Shown: positions 34,987 to 46,514 of the stretch, piece by piece
Layout of the letters: every line of letters starts with the position of its first letter
How positions within the stretch are numbered: position 1 is the stretch's first letter
NCBI RefSeq assembly: GCF_910592395.1
Contig: NC_088321.1
Coordinates: 13,142,001-13,206,000, forward strand
Length of the DNA stretch: 64,000 bases
Reading direction: 5' to 3'
Source: Lineus longissimus
Taxonomy: Eukaryota > Nemertea > Pilidiophora > Heteronemertea > Lineidae
Program-made: the position numbers and the translations under genes
Notes under the pieces: generated by a model
Told to the model about the DNA's origin: nothing
Database searches by the model: none
What the model saw: only the letters and a program-made list of their open reading frames with translations

Positions 34987-36129
34987 TAAGTGACACCGAG
35001 AAAGAGCATTGGTTGGGCCCACCCTGATGTGCCACACCACCATATTTTGGTAAATGTGATCTGGTCACACATCTGAGTTCAGTTATGTATCTTTGGCCGG
35101 AACGATATGAAAAGCACTATGACAACTATGAAGAATCATCCGGGAAAGGGAGGAAACGATGAGGAAGAAATCCGCCAACTTCTTCAACCTTTCAATGTAA
35201 GATAAACCATTCTTCTATGATGAGCCCAAATTCAGTAGTATCATCTTATCGATCAAAAGTTCTTGGGTTCGGTTCTGCACATTGGCACATGCAGTTAAAA
35301 ATTGACCTATATGCATCGATATTTAGTCTGGTTATTGATAATTTGACAGAGTACCAGCAGTATTGTGACACTCATATGGGTAGACACACTTCCATGGAAA
35401 GGACTGCAAAAATCCTACTATATTGTGTATGAGGTGAGGGTTGTGGAAGAAGAGAAACGACCCTACGGGTCAAGGCGGAACGCCAGGTTCGAAATCACCC
35501 CGGCAAAATGGAAGGAAAGCGCTTGGAAGAAGGTTGATAATTGGCCACATTACAGGAAGGAGAGAGGCTTGGAGGTGGTATTTGCAGTGGATATCAGAGG
35601 TGATGATCGTCGATGGTATGTTGGGAATGCGATGCTAGGAATGAGAAATTACTGCTCGGATTTTGGAGTAAGGAATATCTTTTGTCGTTTATTAATGAAT
35701 TGGAAATATGCGAAACCGTCGGCTTTTGAGGGGAATTCGTGCAAAAAGCGACCTGAAATAGTTTGTACTAAAGTGTTGTACAGTTTGGAGAGGCCTAAAA
35801 TGAGGTGAATATTTTCCCGCGCCGGAAGAACTGCGTGCTAAAAAGCAAATAACCGCGTTTTCTACTGTCATAGAGTCTAAATGAAATGGTAAAGACGTTT
35901 AGACGTTTTGAACGTCTTTTCAATTTTTTTATACGGTTTTAGAAAAACAGTTTACTGAGGGAACAGGAAAACCCTAATCACATTGAAATAACAATTCTCC
36001 TTCTCTTCACAAGCCTGAGCCATTCGTTAATAATTTTGAATTTTAAATTTTAAAATCTAAATTGGTTATTGCGTAAATATGTGCAAGATATAAATTTCAG
36101 CATTGCCTTGTGAAGACAAATACACAAAA

Positions 36130-36439
36130 TCAGTGCGGAGATTCAGACAGTGTCAGCAAGTCACTGTCCACTTTGGCTAACAGCGCTAGCAGACGATTAT
36201 AACAATTTAAAAAACTGTTAGTAGGTTTACAAAGACACTCTTTTCTCTATTTATTCAGGATACAAACCTATTAACAGATGTGTTAAAGTTATCATCTAGA
36301 AAACTCTACCAAGAAATCCACGTCGTATTAATCGCCGTTGAATCGGCCTGAGTTTTCAAATTTGTTATCGTCGTCTTCTAGCGATGTGGCAACCATAGTG
36401 GACAGTGACGTGTTGACACTGTCCGAATCCCCACACTGA
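36130..36439. mobile_element. foldback element TCAGTG, U1
   Basis: The ends TCAGTGCGGAGATTCGGACA and the complement of TGTCCGAATCCCCACACTGA form long inverted repeats (about 65 bp, imperfect). The matching U0 site (26100-26140) reads on without it. A second right-hand arm lies 670 bp further on (37107-37173). Confidence 0.85.
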
Positions 36440-36863
36440 ATACACTTGTACTATGAAAACAAGTTTAGCAAATTCTAATGCATAATAACTGCACTGCGGC
36501 ATTGTGCATCACTGCATTTCTTTGTTCCTTGAGCACCTGTAATTACGAACGGCGTAACCCTATAAAATCATATTGCTTTCATCTATGATTCTTTTAGTCG
36601 AGATCACCGTGATACTTCAAAGGTATAAAACAAGCATCTTCAATAAAACACGACTCACTGAAAATTGCCACAAATGAAAATATCGATGAATATCAAAATT
36701 GCGCAGGTTTTCAAATCCAGATTTTACACATTAAAGCTCTTCATGGGTCTATCAGTACTTTGTTAAATGATCGTCGATCAACAAGTGGGTAATAGCCACT
36801 TTTATAGGCCAAGAAATTGCAGAAATAGCATATACATGTACTGTCATGTGTGAAGGATAAAGT

Positions 36864-37094
36864 AGGTCTTAGTTTTCTAGCATACAGGGTCTTAGTTTAC
36901 TAGTTGGGTCTTAGTTTCATAGCATTTAGGGTCTTAGTATTCTAGTTGGGTCTTAGTTCACTAGCATATAGGATCTTAGTTTTCTAGTTGAGTCTTAGCT
37001 TTAGCATATAGGATCTTAGTTTTCTAGTTGGGTCTTAGCTTGCTGGTATATATGGTTTTAGTTTCTAGTTGGGTCTTAGGTCTTAGTTTTCTAG
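36864..37094 (+). repeat. GGTCTTAG minisatellite, U1
   Basis: GGTCTTAGTTTTCTAG-like units of about 21-23 bp repeat irregularly, alternating between TAGTTGG and TAGCATA spacers. U1 has about one double unit more than U2-U4. It ends directly at the distal arm of the foldback element. Confidence 0.85.
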
Positions 37095-38665
37095 ACACCC
37101 GTTATTGTCGTCTGCTAGCGCTGTGGTAACCAATGTGGACAGTGACTTGCTGACACTGTCCGAATCCCCAAAATGTAATTGAAGCCTTTCTTATTAGGAC
37201 GACTCGCCCTTCAAGTAAGTCGGCCACCTAGTTGAGGAAACGAGAGGCAGTCCATCAACTTACCCCAGGGATCAGACGACGGCAATGAAAAACAAAATGG
37301 ATAGCGATAATTACGGACAGACAGGTCATGCGGATTGCCATCGTTTTTTGATTCAGCATGTACCAAAGAAATATTGTCAAGAACTCGTTTTAAATAAAAA
37401 CATTGCAGGAATCAAATTCAAACGGTTTTTGTGTTCAAAGTCCGAGATGATTTATGATGGGAAATACATGGATATTATTGTAGGTAGGTAGCAAACATAC
37501 CTGCAGTAACAGCTCACTTTCAACAGTAAGGAGACCACTCCGAGCAAGTCTGAGATTGAGAGTTATTCAAACAATCTTTATCTATAAGGGTTGCTCTTGT
37601 AAATACCCCCCCCCCCCCAACATATTTGCTCCAAATGATAGCCTATCTCCAGTATATCAATGCCATAAGAAATAAGCTTCTTTTTGAAGGGGAAAGCATT
37701 ATCACTTACATGTAAACACGAACTTTTGCACTGCTCCGAAGTATTATTCAGATTAGCGTGGCGTGTGCCAAAGGACCTCAATCATGTGCAAATTTATCAA
37801 GTTGAGAGCAGTGTATGAACTTTGCGAAGGAACAAATTGTTGAATGGTTGTTTGAAAGTGCGTGTGCATGATTTTATGGGTAGAAATCTGTTGCGCGATT
37901 TACACCGGCTTGGTATGATGGAGGGCTTTTTTGCTCGGTTTCAGGTTGGCGATTTAAAGTCATTAGCATGGACACGGAAACAAGCTACGACATTATCAAG
38001 GCAAAAGGCAGATTCCACTGCGTCATTTGATGCATTCCTGTCTATGAGTGCTGGGGTGTTCGTTACACTATTGGGAAAGATGGGATCTTTGAGTGTCATC
38101 TTTTAAATAGCTTTTATTAGTTCATTGCGGAAAAGATGCGCAAGAGAAATGTCCAAAAAAAAAGAAATCATCTCCCATGTACGACCTACTGAGTTTGTTT
38201 ATAATCCTGATTGATTTGGGAAGCTAATTGTAGTAACCTTTACCTTAGGGTCTGGGAGTGAGAGAACGTTCTACCTGTTTTGCTCGCACGGCCAAGATGA
38301 TGCTATCTACCTTAATCAACAGACCACGTGCTGTCTACTGGTAGAATGATCAAGGAATTATTTCCTCAATCACGGAACACTTCAATGGAGGTGTGTAGGA
38401 TCACGATCCGTAAACATATTTAGCTGTCTAGCGCAGATTTGTGAGGCTGCCCCAGGAACAGACCATATTGAAAAAAGGTGATCCGTCGAAGGGCGCGATG
38501 GGATATCGATGCCGGATCTGTCCCTTACCGAGGATGTCCTGGAGTTTGATGATGTAGGTGGCCGGACGCGGAACTCCGGAATGTGACCAGATAACAGTTA
38601 CCGATTCGGCGAAAGATAGAGATGTTGCACAACACTAGATAATCCTCAGGCTTTAGGCCTCACCA

Positions 38666-38851
38666 ATGCTCTTTCACAGTGTCAACGAAAGCCGGTTAAC
38701 TATGACACTAGTTGTCCTAGGCTGTGTAACATTACTATTGGCGGTCACAGTAGTGCCAAGAGGTCGACCATGTTCCTTCGGCCAGATCCATCTTAGAAAG
38801 CTTTACATGTATGTGTTGCAGGCACATCTGTATTTAAAATACTATTATTAA
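38666..38851 (+). CDS. block A leader-like frame, U2
   Basis: ATG at 38666 or 38702 gives a hydrophobic core GCVTLLLAVTVV followed by PRGRPCSFGQIHL. The same frame is kept in U3, U4 and U5. Possible signal peptide exon of the array gene; linkage unproven. Confidence 0.4.
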   Translation: MLFHSVNESRLTMTLVVLGCVTLLLAVTVVPRGRPCSFGQIHLRKLYMYVLQAHLYLKYYY

Positions 38852-39930
38852 TCAGAGGTCTTTTGGGTGTAACCAAGTGTGTTGGTGGCTGATCAGCGCC
38901 CGTCGACCCGGCGAGGGTGTTTGCTTTCTTGTCTCTCTACGCTCTGTCCGCGGGGCCAATGAATCAAACATTAAACCTTTGAGTCAAATATCGACAGTAA
39001 GCCCCATTTTTCCAATAAAGCAGGAGGGCCGTTTCTATCGTCTTTTTCAAAAATATATATATTGCTATATATAAATACATGTAATACGCAGCATTTATCA
39101 TCATCTTGTAGCAATCTACATGTACAATGAAAACAAAGAAGTACAAAGATATTGGAGTAATGATTCGTCCACTCCTTTAAGCATTATTAAGCGACGAGTA
39201 TCGAATTTGCTTGAACTATTATCACCCCTTAAATTAATCACGTTTTTTCAGCGCATCCGATATACACATTGTATAACCTAATAATGACACGAAACTTTAA
39301 CAAATGCGTCTGTATGACAAAAACTCGGGAAGTCGTTATAATGGATTATTTTGTTTTTTGTTTTGCCTCAGATTCATGAATATCTATTGCCATAATTTTC
39401 TCCAAAACGAGTTTTACTCATTGAAATTAAACAAATCGTTCGTTCTCAGCAGACTGGTATCGTTGGCAAGATAATGCCGTTAACGTCGTCGTCTTCTTTT
39501 GCGTTCGGAACGTTTCGACATAGTGAGTCCGTCCTAGCTTTGTGGTCAGGGTGGTGTCCTTTTGGTGGTATTCTTCTCTATTCTGCATAAGAGATCCGCA
39601 GCGGGTCTGAAGCATACGAGCTGAAGTTTTTCTGTCTCCAGCTGCGTAGTCCCATCGAGCAGATTATCGTCATGGAGGTGTTTTCTGAGTCGGCAGTGCC
39701 CTGTGAATGTACGAAGACAGCAGATTCTTACCTATTTCTTCCTGTCCATTTTGGTGATGTTGTCAGTCCGGGGCTCGTAACAATTGCTACCTTCTCTCCA
39801 TACATTTGTCAGCTTGTTTTTTATAAGGGCCTTTGATTCTGTGTAGGAGGTCTTGATCTATTTTGCTGCTACTAGCAGTTCTCGTTGGCCAGGGTATCAG
39901 CAGTGCTGTTAATTCCCCACATCGCAGCAG

Positions 39931-40098
39931 ACGCTGCCCATAATCGTCCTCAAGTGCCTGGGGATAAGAGACGGTGCGGACATGTCTGTCGTTTGGAATA
40001 TACCGGAAGTGCATCACGCCCAGTGCCTGTTTTATGCTTATACACGCCAACACCTTGTTATGGACTTATTCAATGTTGTAGTTTTTTCAACGACGACA
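39931..40098 (+). CDS. exon E0, U2
   Basis: A 56-codon block with acceptor GCAGCAG and a consensus donor GTAAGT at 40099. Peptide parts LPIIVLK, DMSVVWNIPEVHHAQC and MDLFNVVVF match the other units. Confidence 0.55.
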
Positions 40099-40415
40099 GT
40101 AAGTGCATGTCAAATGACAAGTCCCCCATCCCCCCCCTCGAACTCTCAAACTGCTCTGGAAGACCTTCTTCGTTAGTCGCGAGGCCTACAGCCTTATCAT
40201 CAGTAGCTAGATGCCTAACCAAACTACAATCGCATGGTTTAGATATATAAAACACGTTTCATGAAACTTCATTGGCAAATTCCCCGATGAATAGGTTATG
40301 TGTATGTAGGATACAATTGATTCTGTGGTTTTTAACCTCGTATGAACTCTTTTTCTCCTTGTGTCTGTCGCAGAGAAACAGCCTCGTCCCAAGTCAAAGT
40401 GCGCCTCCATCAATA

Positions 40416-41076
40416 GGTGGCACTACACATTGCAGAGGACGGCGTCAAGGGCCGCGTCAAATAGGCCGAAGGCAACCGACACAAGGTGTTGTTTTAGTTC
40501 ATGCTGAGGCCAAACCATACATCACAGGCGCCATAATCTATGCATTTCTACCTTCGTATGAACCCAGAGAAGAAGTCTACGCGATCTGCATGGCATTTTG
40601 TTAAGAAGTCCAGCGATAGTTGGCGCCACATTTGACCCCACTCGGATCCAGAAAATGGTAAAACATTTAGCCAATAAAGAGAATGATGTGTGCAGATTGT
40701 TTCATTTAGTTTCGTTATTTGATGTGAAAACATCGCCCCCCCCCTCTTATTCTTTGCGTTTTATGGCCTAGAATTTGAACCAACGAAATTGCACAACTAC
40801 GTCCAACCTGGCGTGGCAGGTGGAAGGTATGTTGCATAATGAGAGCAAACTGGGGCATGAGACCTGCTTCATATGGCACATATCCGAACCACATAAAATC
40901 ACAACAAGATCCCTCTGCACATGGAAACTAAGGCCAGAGCGTCAAAGTAAACAGTATTTGGAATAGGATGGACCCATTCATATGCATAGAAACGGTCTGC
41001 GCCTTAAGAAGTACATTTCTTTCTTTTGGGGGAGGGGTTGACAGAACGGATCCCGTCCCCACTGTGTAGTGCCACC
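40416..41076. mobile_element. GGTGGCACTACACA element, U2
   Basis: 661 bp with the perfect 14-bp ends and ATA flanks described for U1. An internal poly-C run (about 40737-40744) varies in length among units. Confidence 0.9.
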
Positions 41077-42279
41077 ATAACGTTGACCGGAACGAGCGAC
41101 CACCTAAGTATAACGAGATCTCACAGGGAGGCGCGTGGTTTACCAAGTAGGCTGGCAGATTTTGACAGAAATATAGTGCCACCTGACCGACGGAAGCTGC
41201 TGGGCGACTGTGGTTGCGCAGGTGGCGACAAGATCACCATTACCAGATGATGATGATGGCGATGACGATTCATCACTATGACCAAATGACCCCGTCTTGA
41301 TTACCGGTGAATGAAACCTTACCGACTTTTGAAAGACAAAGCTTGTGCGGTTTCATTTGATGGTGACCATTGGCAACTCGAACGTGTTATTGAATTTGCT
41401 ACGCATGCGTAGCTTTGGCTGCCGTGCTTAATAGATTCAAGAGCTCGTCCATTGTGCCTTAACACCTGTGTGTTATGGACAATTGCTTTGAAAGGAGTAT
41501 AGCAAAATTCTTAATGGCTACAGGACCTTTGCCCCTGTGTAGAAAAAGAAAATATCCCCCTGGAAAGAGTCTCCGGGCCTATTGTATTCTGACGAATTAT
41601 GGTATACAGTTTTATAGAGGCCACGGCCGTCAAATAAGCGCAAAATAGAATTCTTTGTTTCCCGAACATTATTTCCCAGGACAGTCGAACTTCTGCACTG
41701 GATAGTTCGTTCACGAGAATAATTAGTCCCGGGAAGATATTCGTCCCTTTTTCCAGGGGGACATTTCTTTACTTCTACCCCCGGCCTTCACAGCAATGCG
41801 GAGTTCAAAGTATGCCGAGTGAACTGTCATAGTTTTTATTGATATTCTCCCTGAATCGAATACCCGGAAATTATTGTTTTATAAGCTTTCATAACATAAT
41901 GTACCTTATTTTTTCCAGTATGATGTGCCGTCATCAAATAAGACATTTTAACGAGACCTTATTATTTTTACTGTACAGGTAGTTATGAATTTTAGTCCCG
42001 TAAAAGGTAGGATCAACGAGCTTGTTACTAGGATATGATGGCACCAGAAAGTGTTCTCCCTCTGTCACATCTTCTGTTGACTGCCAGTACAATAATAAAC
42101 ACTGTCAAGGTAATTCGGCCATTATATGCATGGAGTTTGATAATGATATAGTGTTTTTCAGATAGATCTGGCCAATGGAACGTTTTGTTTACCTTTTGAC
42201 ACTAAACTGTAATAGTGTGATCACAGATAGTAATGTTACACAGCCGTGGGCAGCTGTTGTCATAGTTGACCGGCTTTAA

Positions 42280-42688
42280 AGCCCGCAGCACACTAGCCGC
42301 CAACTTTGGCGACAAGGTGCGTTCGGCTGACGCCTCTCGACGCCAAAGTTGGCGGCCAGTGGATCCCGGTCAGAACACACCTTCTCAGAATTGGCGTCCA
42401 GTAGCGTCTTTTCCGCCACAAGACGCAAGCTGATTGGCCATAGCCTCGCCGCCAACGCCAAGTCAGGCGGCCATTCGTAGCACACCTGGCTTCTTCTTGC
42501 GTTCAAACGCAACAACACGCGTCAAAAATCAAACATGTTAGATATTTGGCGTTTAATTGTGGCAAGTGGCGTCAAGTCGCGTTCGCCGACGCCGTTCGTA
42601 GCAGACTACGGATTTTTCAGGCGTTCAGGACTCTTGTGGCAAAAAACGCCTGTGAACGCCGAAGTTGGCGGCTAGTGTGCTGCGGGCT
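42280..42688. mobile_element. TAA-flanked MITE, U2
   Basis: 409 bp, same ends and flanks as in U1, again splitting an inverted block A. Confidence 0.9.
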
Positions 42689-42829
42689 TAAGTGACACCG
42701 AGAAAGAGCATTGGTTGGGCCCACCCTGATGTGCCACACCACCATATTTTGGTAAATGTGATCTGGTCACACATCTGAGTTCAGTTATGTATCTTTGGCC
42801 GGAACGATATGAAAAGCACTATGACAACT

Positions 42830-45783
42830 ATGAAGAATCATCCGGGAAAGGGAAGGAACGATGAGGAAGAAATCCGCCAACTTCTTCAACCTTTCAATGT
42901 AAGATAAACCATTCTTCTATGATGAGCCCAAATTCAGTAGTATCATCTTATCGATCAAAAGTTCTTGGGTTCGGTTCTGCACATTGGCACATGCAGTTAA
43001 AAATTGACCTATATGCATCGATATTTAGTCTGGTTATTGATAATTTGACAGAGTACCAGCAGTATTGTGACACTCATATGGGTAGACACACTTCCATGGA
43101 AAGGACTGCAAAAATCCTACTATATTAAGTATGAGGTGAGGGTTGTGGAAGAAGAGAAACGACCCTACGGGTCAAGGCGGAACGCCAGGTTCGAAATCAC
43201 CCCGGCAAAATGGAAGGAAAGCGCTTGGAAGAGGGTTAATAATTGGCCACATCACAGGAAGGAGAGAGGCTTGGAGGTGGTATTTGCAGTGGATATCAGA
43301 GGTCATCATCGTCGATACTCTGTTGGGAATGCGATGCTAGGAATGAGAAATTTCTGCTCGGATTTTGGAGTAAGGAATATCTTTTGTCGTTTATTGATGA
43401 ATTGGAAATATGCGAAACCGTCGGCTTTTGAGGGAAATTCGTGCAAAAAGCGATCAGAAAAAGTTTGTACTAAAGTGTTGTACAGTTTGGAGAGGCCTAA
43501 AATGAGGTGAATATTTTCCCGCGCTGGAAGAACTGCGTGCTAAAAAGCAAATAACCGCGTTTTCTACTGTCATAGAGTCTAAATGAAATGGTAAAGACGT
43601 TTAGACGTTTTGAACGTCTTTTCAATTTCTTTATACGGTTTTAGAAAAACAGTTTACTTAGGGAACAGGAAAACCCTAATCACATTGAAATAACAATTCT
43701 CCTTCTCTTCACAAGCCTGAGCCATTCGTTAAAAATTTTGAATTTTAAATTTTAAATTGAAAATTAGTTATTGCGTAAATATGTGCAAGATATAAATTTC
43801 AGCATTGCCTTGTGAAGACAACTACACAAAATCAGTGCGGAGATTCGGACAGTGTCAGCAAGTCACTGTCCACTTTGGCTAACAGCGCTAGCAGACGACT
43901 ATAACAATTTAAAAAACTGTTAGTAGGTTTACAAAGACACTCTTTTCTCTTTTTATTCAGGATACAAACCTATTAACAGATGTGTTAAAGATGTGTTATC
44001 ATCTAGAAAACTCTACCAAGAAATCCACGTCGTATTAATCGCCGTTGAATCGGCCTGAGTTTTCAAATTTGTTATCGTCGTCTTCTAGCGATGTGGTAAC
44101 CATAGTGGACAGTGACGTGTTGACACTGTCCGAATCCCCACACTGAATACACTTGTACTATGAAAACAAGTTTAGCAAATTCTAATGCATAATAACTGCA
44201 CTGCGGCATTGTGCATCACTGCATTTCTTTGTTCCTTGAGCACCTGTAATTACGAACGGCGTAACCCTATAAAATCATATTGCTTTCATCTATGATTCTT
44301 TTAGTCGAGATCACCGTGATACTTCAAAGGTATAAAACAAGCAACTTCAATAAAACACGACTCAAAAAAATGCCACAAATGAAAATATCGATGAATATCA
44401 AAATCGCGCAGGTTTTCAAATCCAGATTTTACACATTAAAGCTCTTCATGGGTCTATCAGTACTTTGTTAAATGATCGTCGATCAACAAGTGGGTAATAG
44501 CCACTTTTATAGGCCAAGAAATTGCAGAAATTGCATATACTGTCCTGTGTGAAGGATAAAGTAGGTCTTAGTTTTCTAGCATACAGGGTCTTAGTTTACT
44601 AGTTGGGTCTTAGTTTCCTAGCATTTAGGGTCTTAGTATTCTAGTTGGGTCTTAGTTCACTAGCATATAGGATCTTAGTTTTCTAGTTGGGTCTTAGCTT
44701 GCTGGTATATATGGTTTTAGTTTCTAGTTGGGTCTTAGGTCTTAGTTTTCTAGACACCCGTTATTGTCGTCTGCTAGCGCTGTGGTAACCAATGTGGACA
44801 GTGACTTGCTGACACTGTCCGAATCCCCAAAATGTAATTGAAGCCTTTCTTATTAGGACGACTCGCCCTTCAAGTTAGTCGGCCACCTAGTTGAGGAAAC
44901 GAGAGGCAGTCCAACTTACCCCAGGGATCAGACGACGGCAATGAAAAACAAAATGGATAGCGATAATTACGGACAGACAGGTCATGCGGATCGCCATCGT
45001 TTTTTGATTCAGCATGTACCAAAGAAATATTGTCAAGAACTCGTTTTAAATAAAAACATTATAGGAATCAAATTCAAACGGTTTTTGTGTTCAAAGTCCG
45101 AGATGATTTATGATGGGAAATACATGGATATTATTGTAGGTAGGTACCAAACATTCCTGCAGTAACAACTCACTTTCAACAGCAAGGAGACCGCTCCGAG
45201 CAAGTCTGAGATTGAGAGTTATTCAAACAATCTTTATCTATAAGGGTTGCTCTTGTAAAAAACCCCCCCCCCCCCCCCCCAACATATTTGCTCCAAATGA
45301 TAGCCTATCTCCAGTATATCAATGCCATAAGAAATAAGCTTCTTTTTGAAGGGGATATCATTATCACTTACATGTAAACACGAACTTTTGCACTGCTCCG
45401 AAGTATTATTCAGATTAGCGTGGCGTGTGCCAAAGGACCTCAATCATGTGCAAAATTTATCAAGTTGAGAGCAGTGCATGAACTTTGCGAAGGAACAAAT
45501 TGTTGAATGGTTGTTTGAAAGTGCGTGTGAATGATTTTATGGGTAGAAATCTGTTGCGCGATTTACACCGGCTCGGTATGATGGAGGGCTTTTTTGCTCG
45601 GTTTCAGGTTGGCGATTTAAAGTCATGAGCATGGACACGGAAACGAGCTACGACATTATCAAGGCAAAAGGCAGATTCCACTGCGTCATTTTATGCATTC
45701 ATGTCTATGAGTGCTGGGGTGTTCGTTACACTATTGGGAAAGATGGGATCTTTGAGTGTCATCTTTTAAATAGCTTTTATTAG
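42830..45783 (+). CDS. array gene family, U2 copy, intact
   Basis: Exons are at 42830-42898, 43052-43506, 44925-45139 and 45608-45783. Borders are GTAAGA, TTTGACAG/GTGAAT, ACCCCAG/GTAGGT and GGTTTCAG/stop TAG. The joined frame is 304 codons plus stop, with consistent phases (0, 2, 1). Exon 1 reads MKNHPGKGRND then EEEIRQLLQPFN. Exon 2 carries TLIWVDTLPWKGLQ, NARFEITPAKW, EVVFAVDIRG, FCSDFGVRN and LLMNWKYAKPSAFEG. Exon 3 has HVPKKYCQELVLN. Exon 4 ends HLLNSFY. One replacement (Pro to His in exon 4) is specific to this copy. The start is uncertain: an in-frame ATG lies 21 bases upstream (42809), and the protein may begin further upstream through E0 and block A. Family and function are not recognised. 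Confidence 0.65.
43832..44146. mobile_element. foldback element TCAGTG, U2
   Basis: Same ends as in U1, with a short internal duplication shared with U4. The distal arm is at about 44762-44829. Confidence 0.85.
44563..44753 (+). repeat. GGTCTTAG minisatellite, U2
   Basis: Same unit as U1 with fewer repeats, ending at the distal foldback arm. Confidence 0.85.
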
Positions 45784-46328
45784 TTCATTGCGGAAAAGAT
45801 GCGCAAGAGAAATGTCCAAAAAAAAGAAATCATCTCCCATGTACGACCTACTGAGTTTGTTTATAATCCTGATTGATTTGGGAAGCTAATTGTAGTAACC
45901 TTTACCTTAGGGTCTGGGAGTGAGAGAACGTTCTACCTGTTTTGCTCGCACGGCCAAGATTATGCTATCTACCTTAATCAACAGACCACGTGCTGTCTAC
46001 TGGTAGAATGATCAAAGAATTATTTCCTCAATCACGGAACACTTCAATGGAGGTGTGTAGGATCACGATCCGTGAACATATTTAGCTGTCTAGCGCAGAT
46101 TTGTGAGGCTGCCCCAGGAACAGACCATTTTGAAAAAAGCGGCGATCCGTCGAAGGCGCGATGGGATATCGATGCCGGATCTGTCCCTTACCGAGGATGT
46201 CCTGGAGTTTGATGATGTAGATGGCCGGACGCGGAACTCCGGAATGTGACCAGATAACATTTACCGATTCGGCGAAAGATAGAGATGTTGCACAACACTA
46301 GATAATCCTCAGGCGTTAGGCCTCACCA

Positions 46329-46514
46329 ATGCTCTTTCACAGTGTCAACGAAAGCCGGTTAACTATGACACTAGTTGTCCTAGGCTGTGTAACATTACTA
46401 TTGGCGGTCACAGTAGTGCCAAGAGGTCGACCATGTTCCTTCGGCCAGATCCATCTTAGAAAGCTTTACATGTATGTGTTGCAGGCACATCTGTGTTTAA
46501 AATACTATTATTAA
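46329..46514 (+). CDS. block A leader-like frame, U3
   Basis: Same frame as U2, with hydrophobic core GCVTLLLAVTVV. Confidence 0.4.
   Translation: MLFHSVNESRLTMTLVVLGCVTLLLAVTVVPRGRPCSFGQIHLRKLYMYVLQAHLCLKYYY

Larger units (their letters stand above)
35128..38120 (+). pseudogene. array gene family, U1 copy, premature stop in exon 4
   Basis: Exons are at 35128-35196, 35350-35804, 37269-37483 and 37945-38120, with the same borders and phases as the other copies. Exon 1 reads MKNHPGKG then GNDEEEIRQLLQPFN. Exon 2 is intact and intermediate between U0 and U2-U4. In exon 4 a TGA at 38028-38030 (CATTTGATGC where others have CATTTTATGC) ends the frame 30 codons early. This removes the conserved Cys/Tyr-rich C-terminus (VYECWGVRYTIGKDG). 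It may encode a shortened protein or be decaying. Confidence 0.6.
30611..38311 (+). repeat. array unit U1 (7701 bp)
   Basis: The unit runs from TTAATCAACAGACCACGTGC to its next occurrence. It contains, in order, block A, E0, a GGTGGCACTACACA element, a diverged CCGGTGT-family element (about 33825-34085), an inverted block A split by a MITE, exons 1-2, a foldback element, a GGTCTTAG minisatellite, and exons 3-4. U1 is the most U0-like of the near-identical units (it keeps RWYVGN in exon 2). Between these features I see no further gene. Confidence 0.95.
38312..45973 (+). repeat. array unit U2 (7662 bp)
   Basis: Same order of parts as U1. By eye it is closest to U3 and U5 in its left part, and it shares a small duplication (GATGTGTTAAAGATGTGTTA) with U4 in the foldback element. 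A diverged CCGGTGT-type element is at about 41515-41785. No other gene is seen. Confidence 0.95.

Noticed and set aside
36864-37094. CRISPR-like array
   Set aside because: GGTCTTAG repeats are short and irregular, spacers are not unique, and the sequence is animal-type DNA. It is a minisatellite.
40272-40604. 110-codon plus-strand frame repeated in every unit
   Set aside because: It starts outside and runs across the end of the GGTGGCAC element, and the matching U0 site without the element has no such frame.
42919-43128. 69-codon frame before exon 2 in each unit
   Set aside because: It occupies the short intron between exons 1 and 2 and reads exon 2 in the wrong frame.
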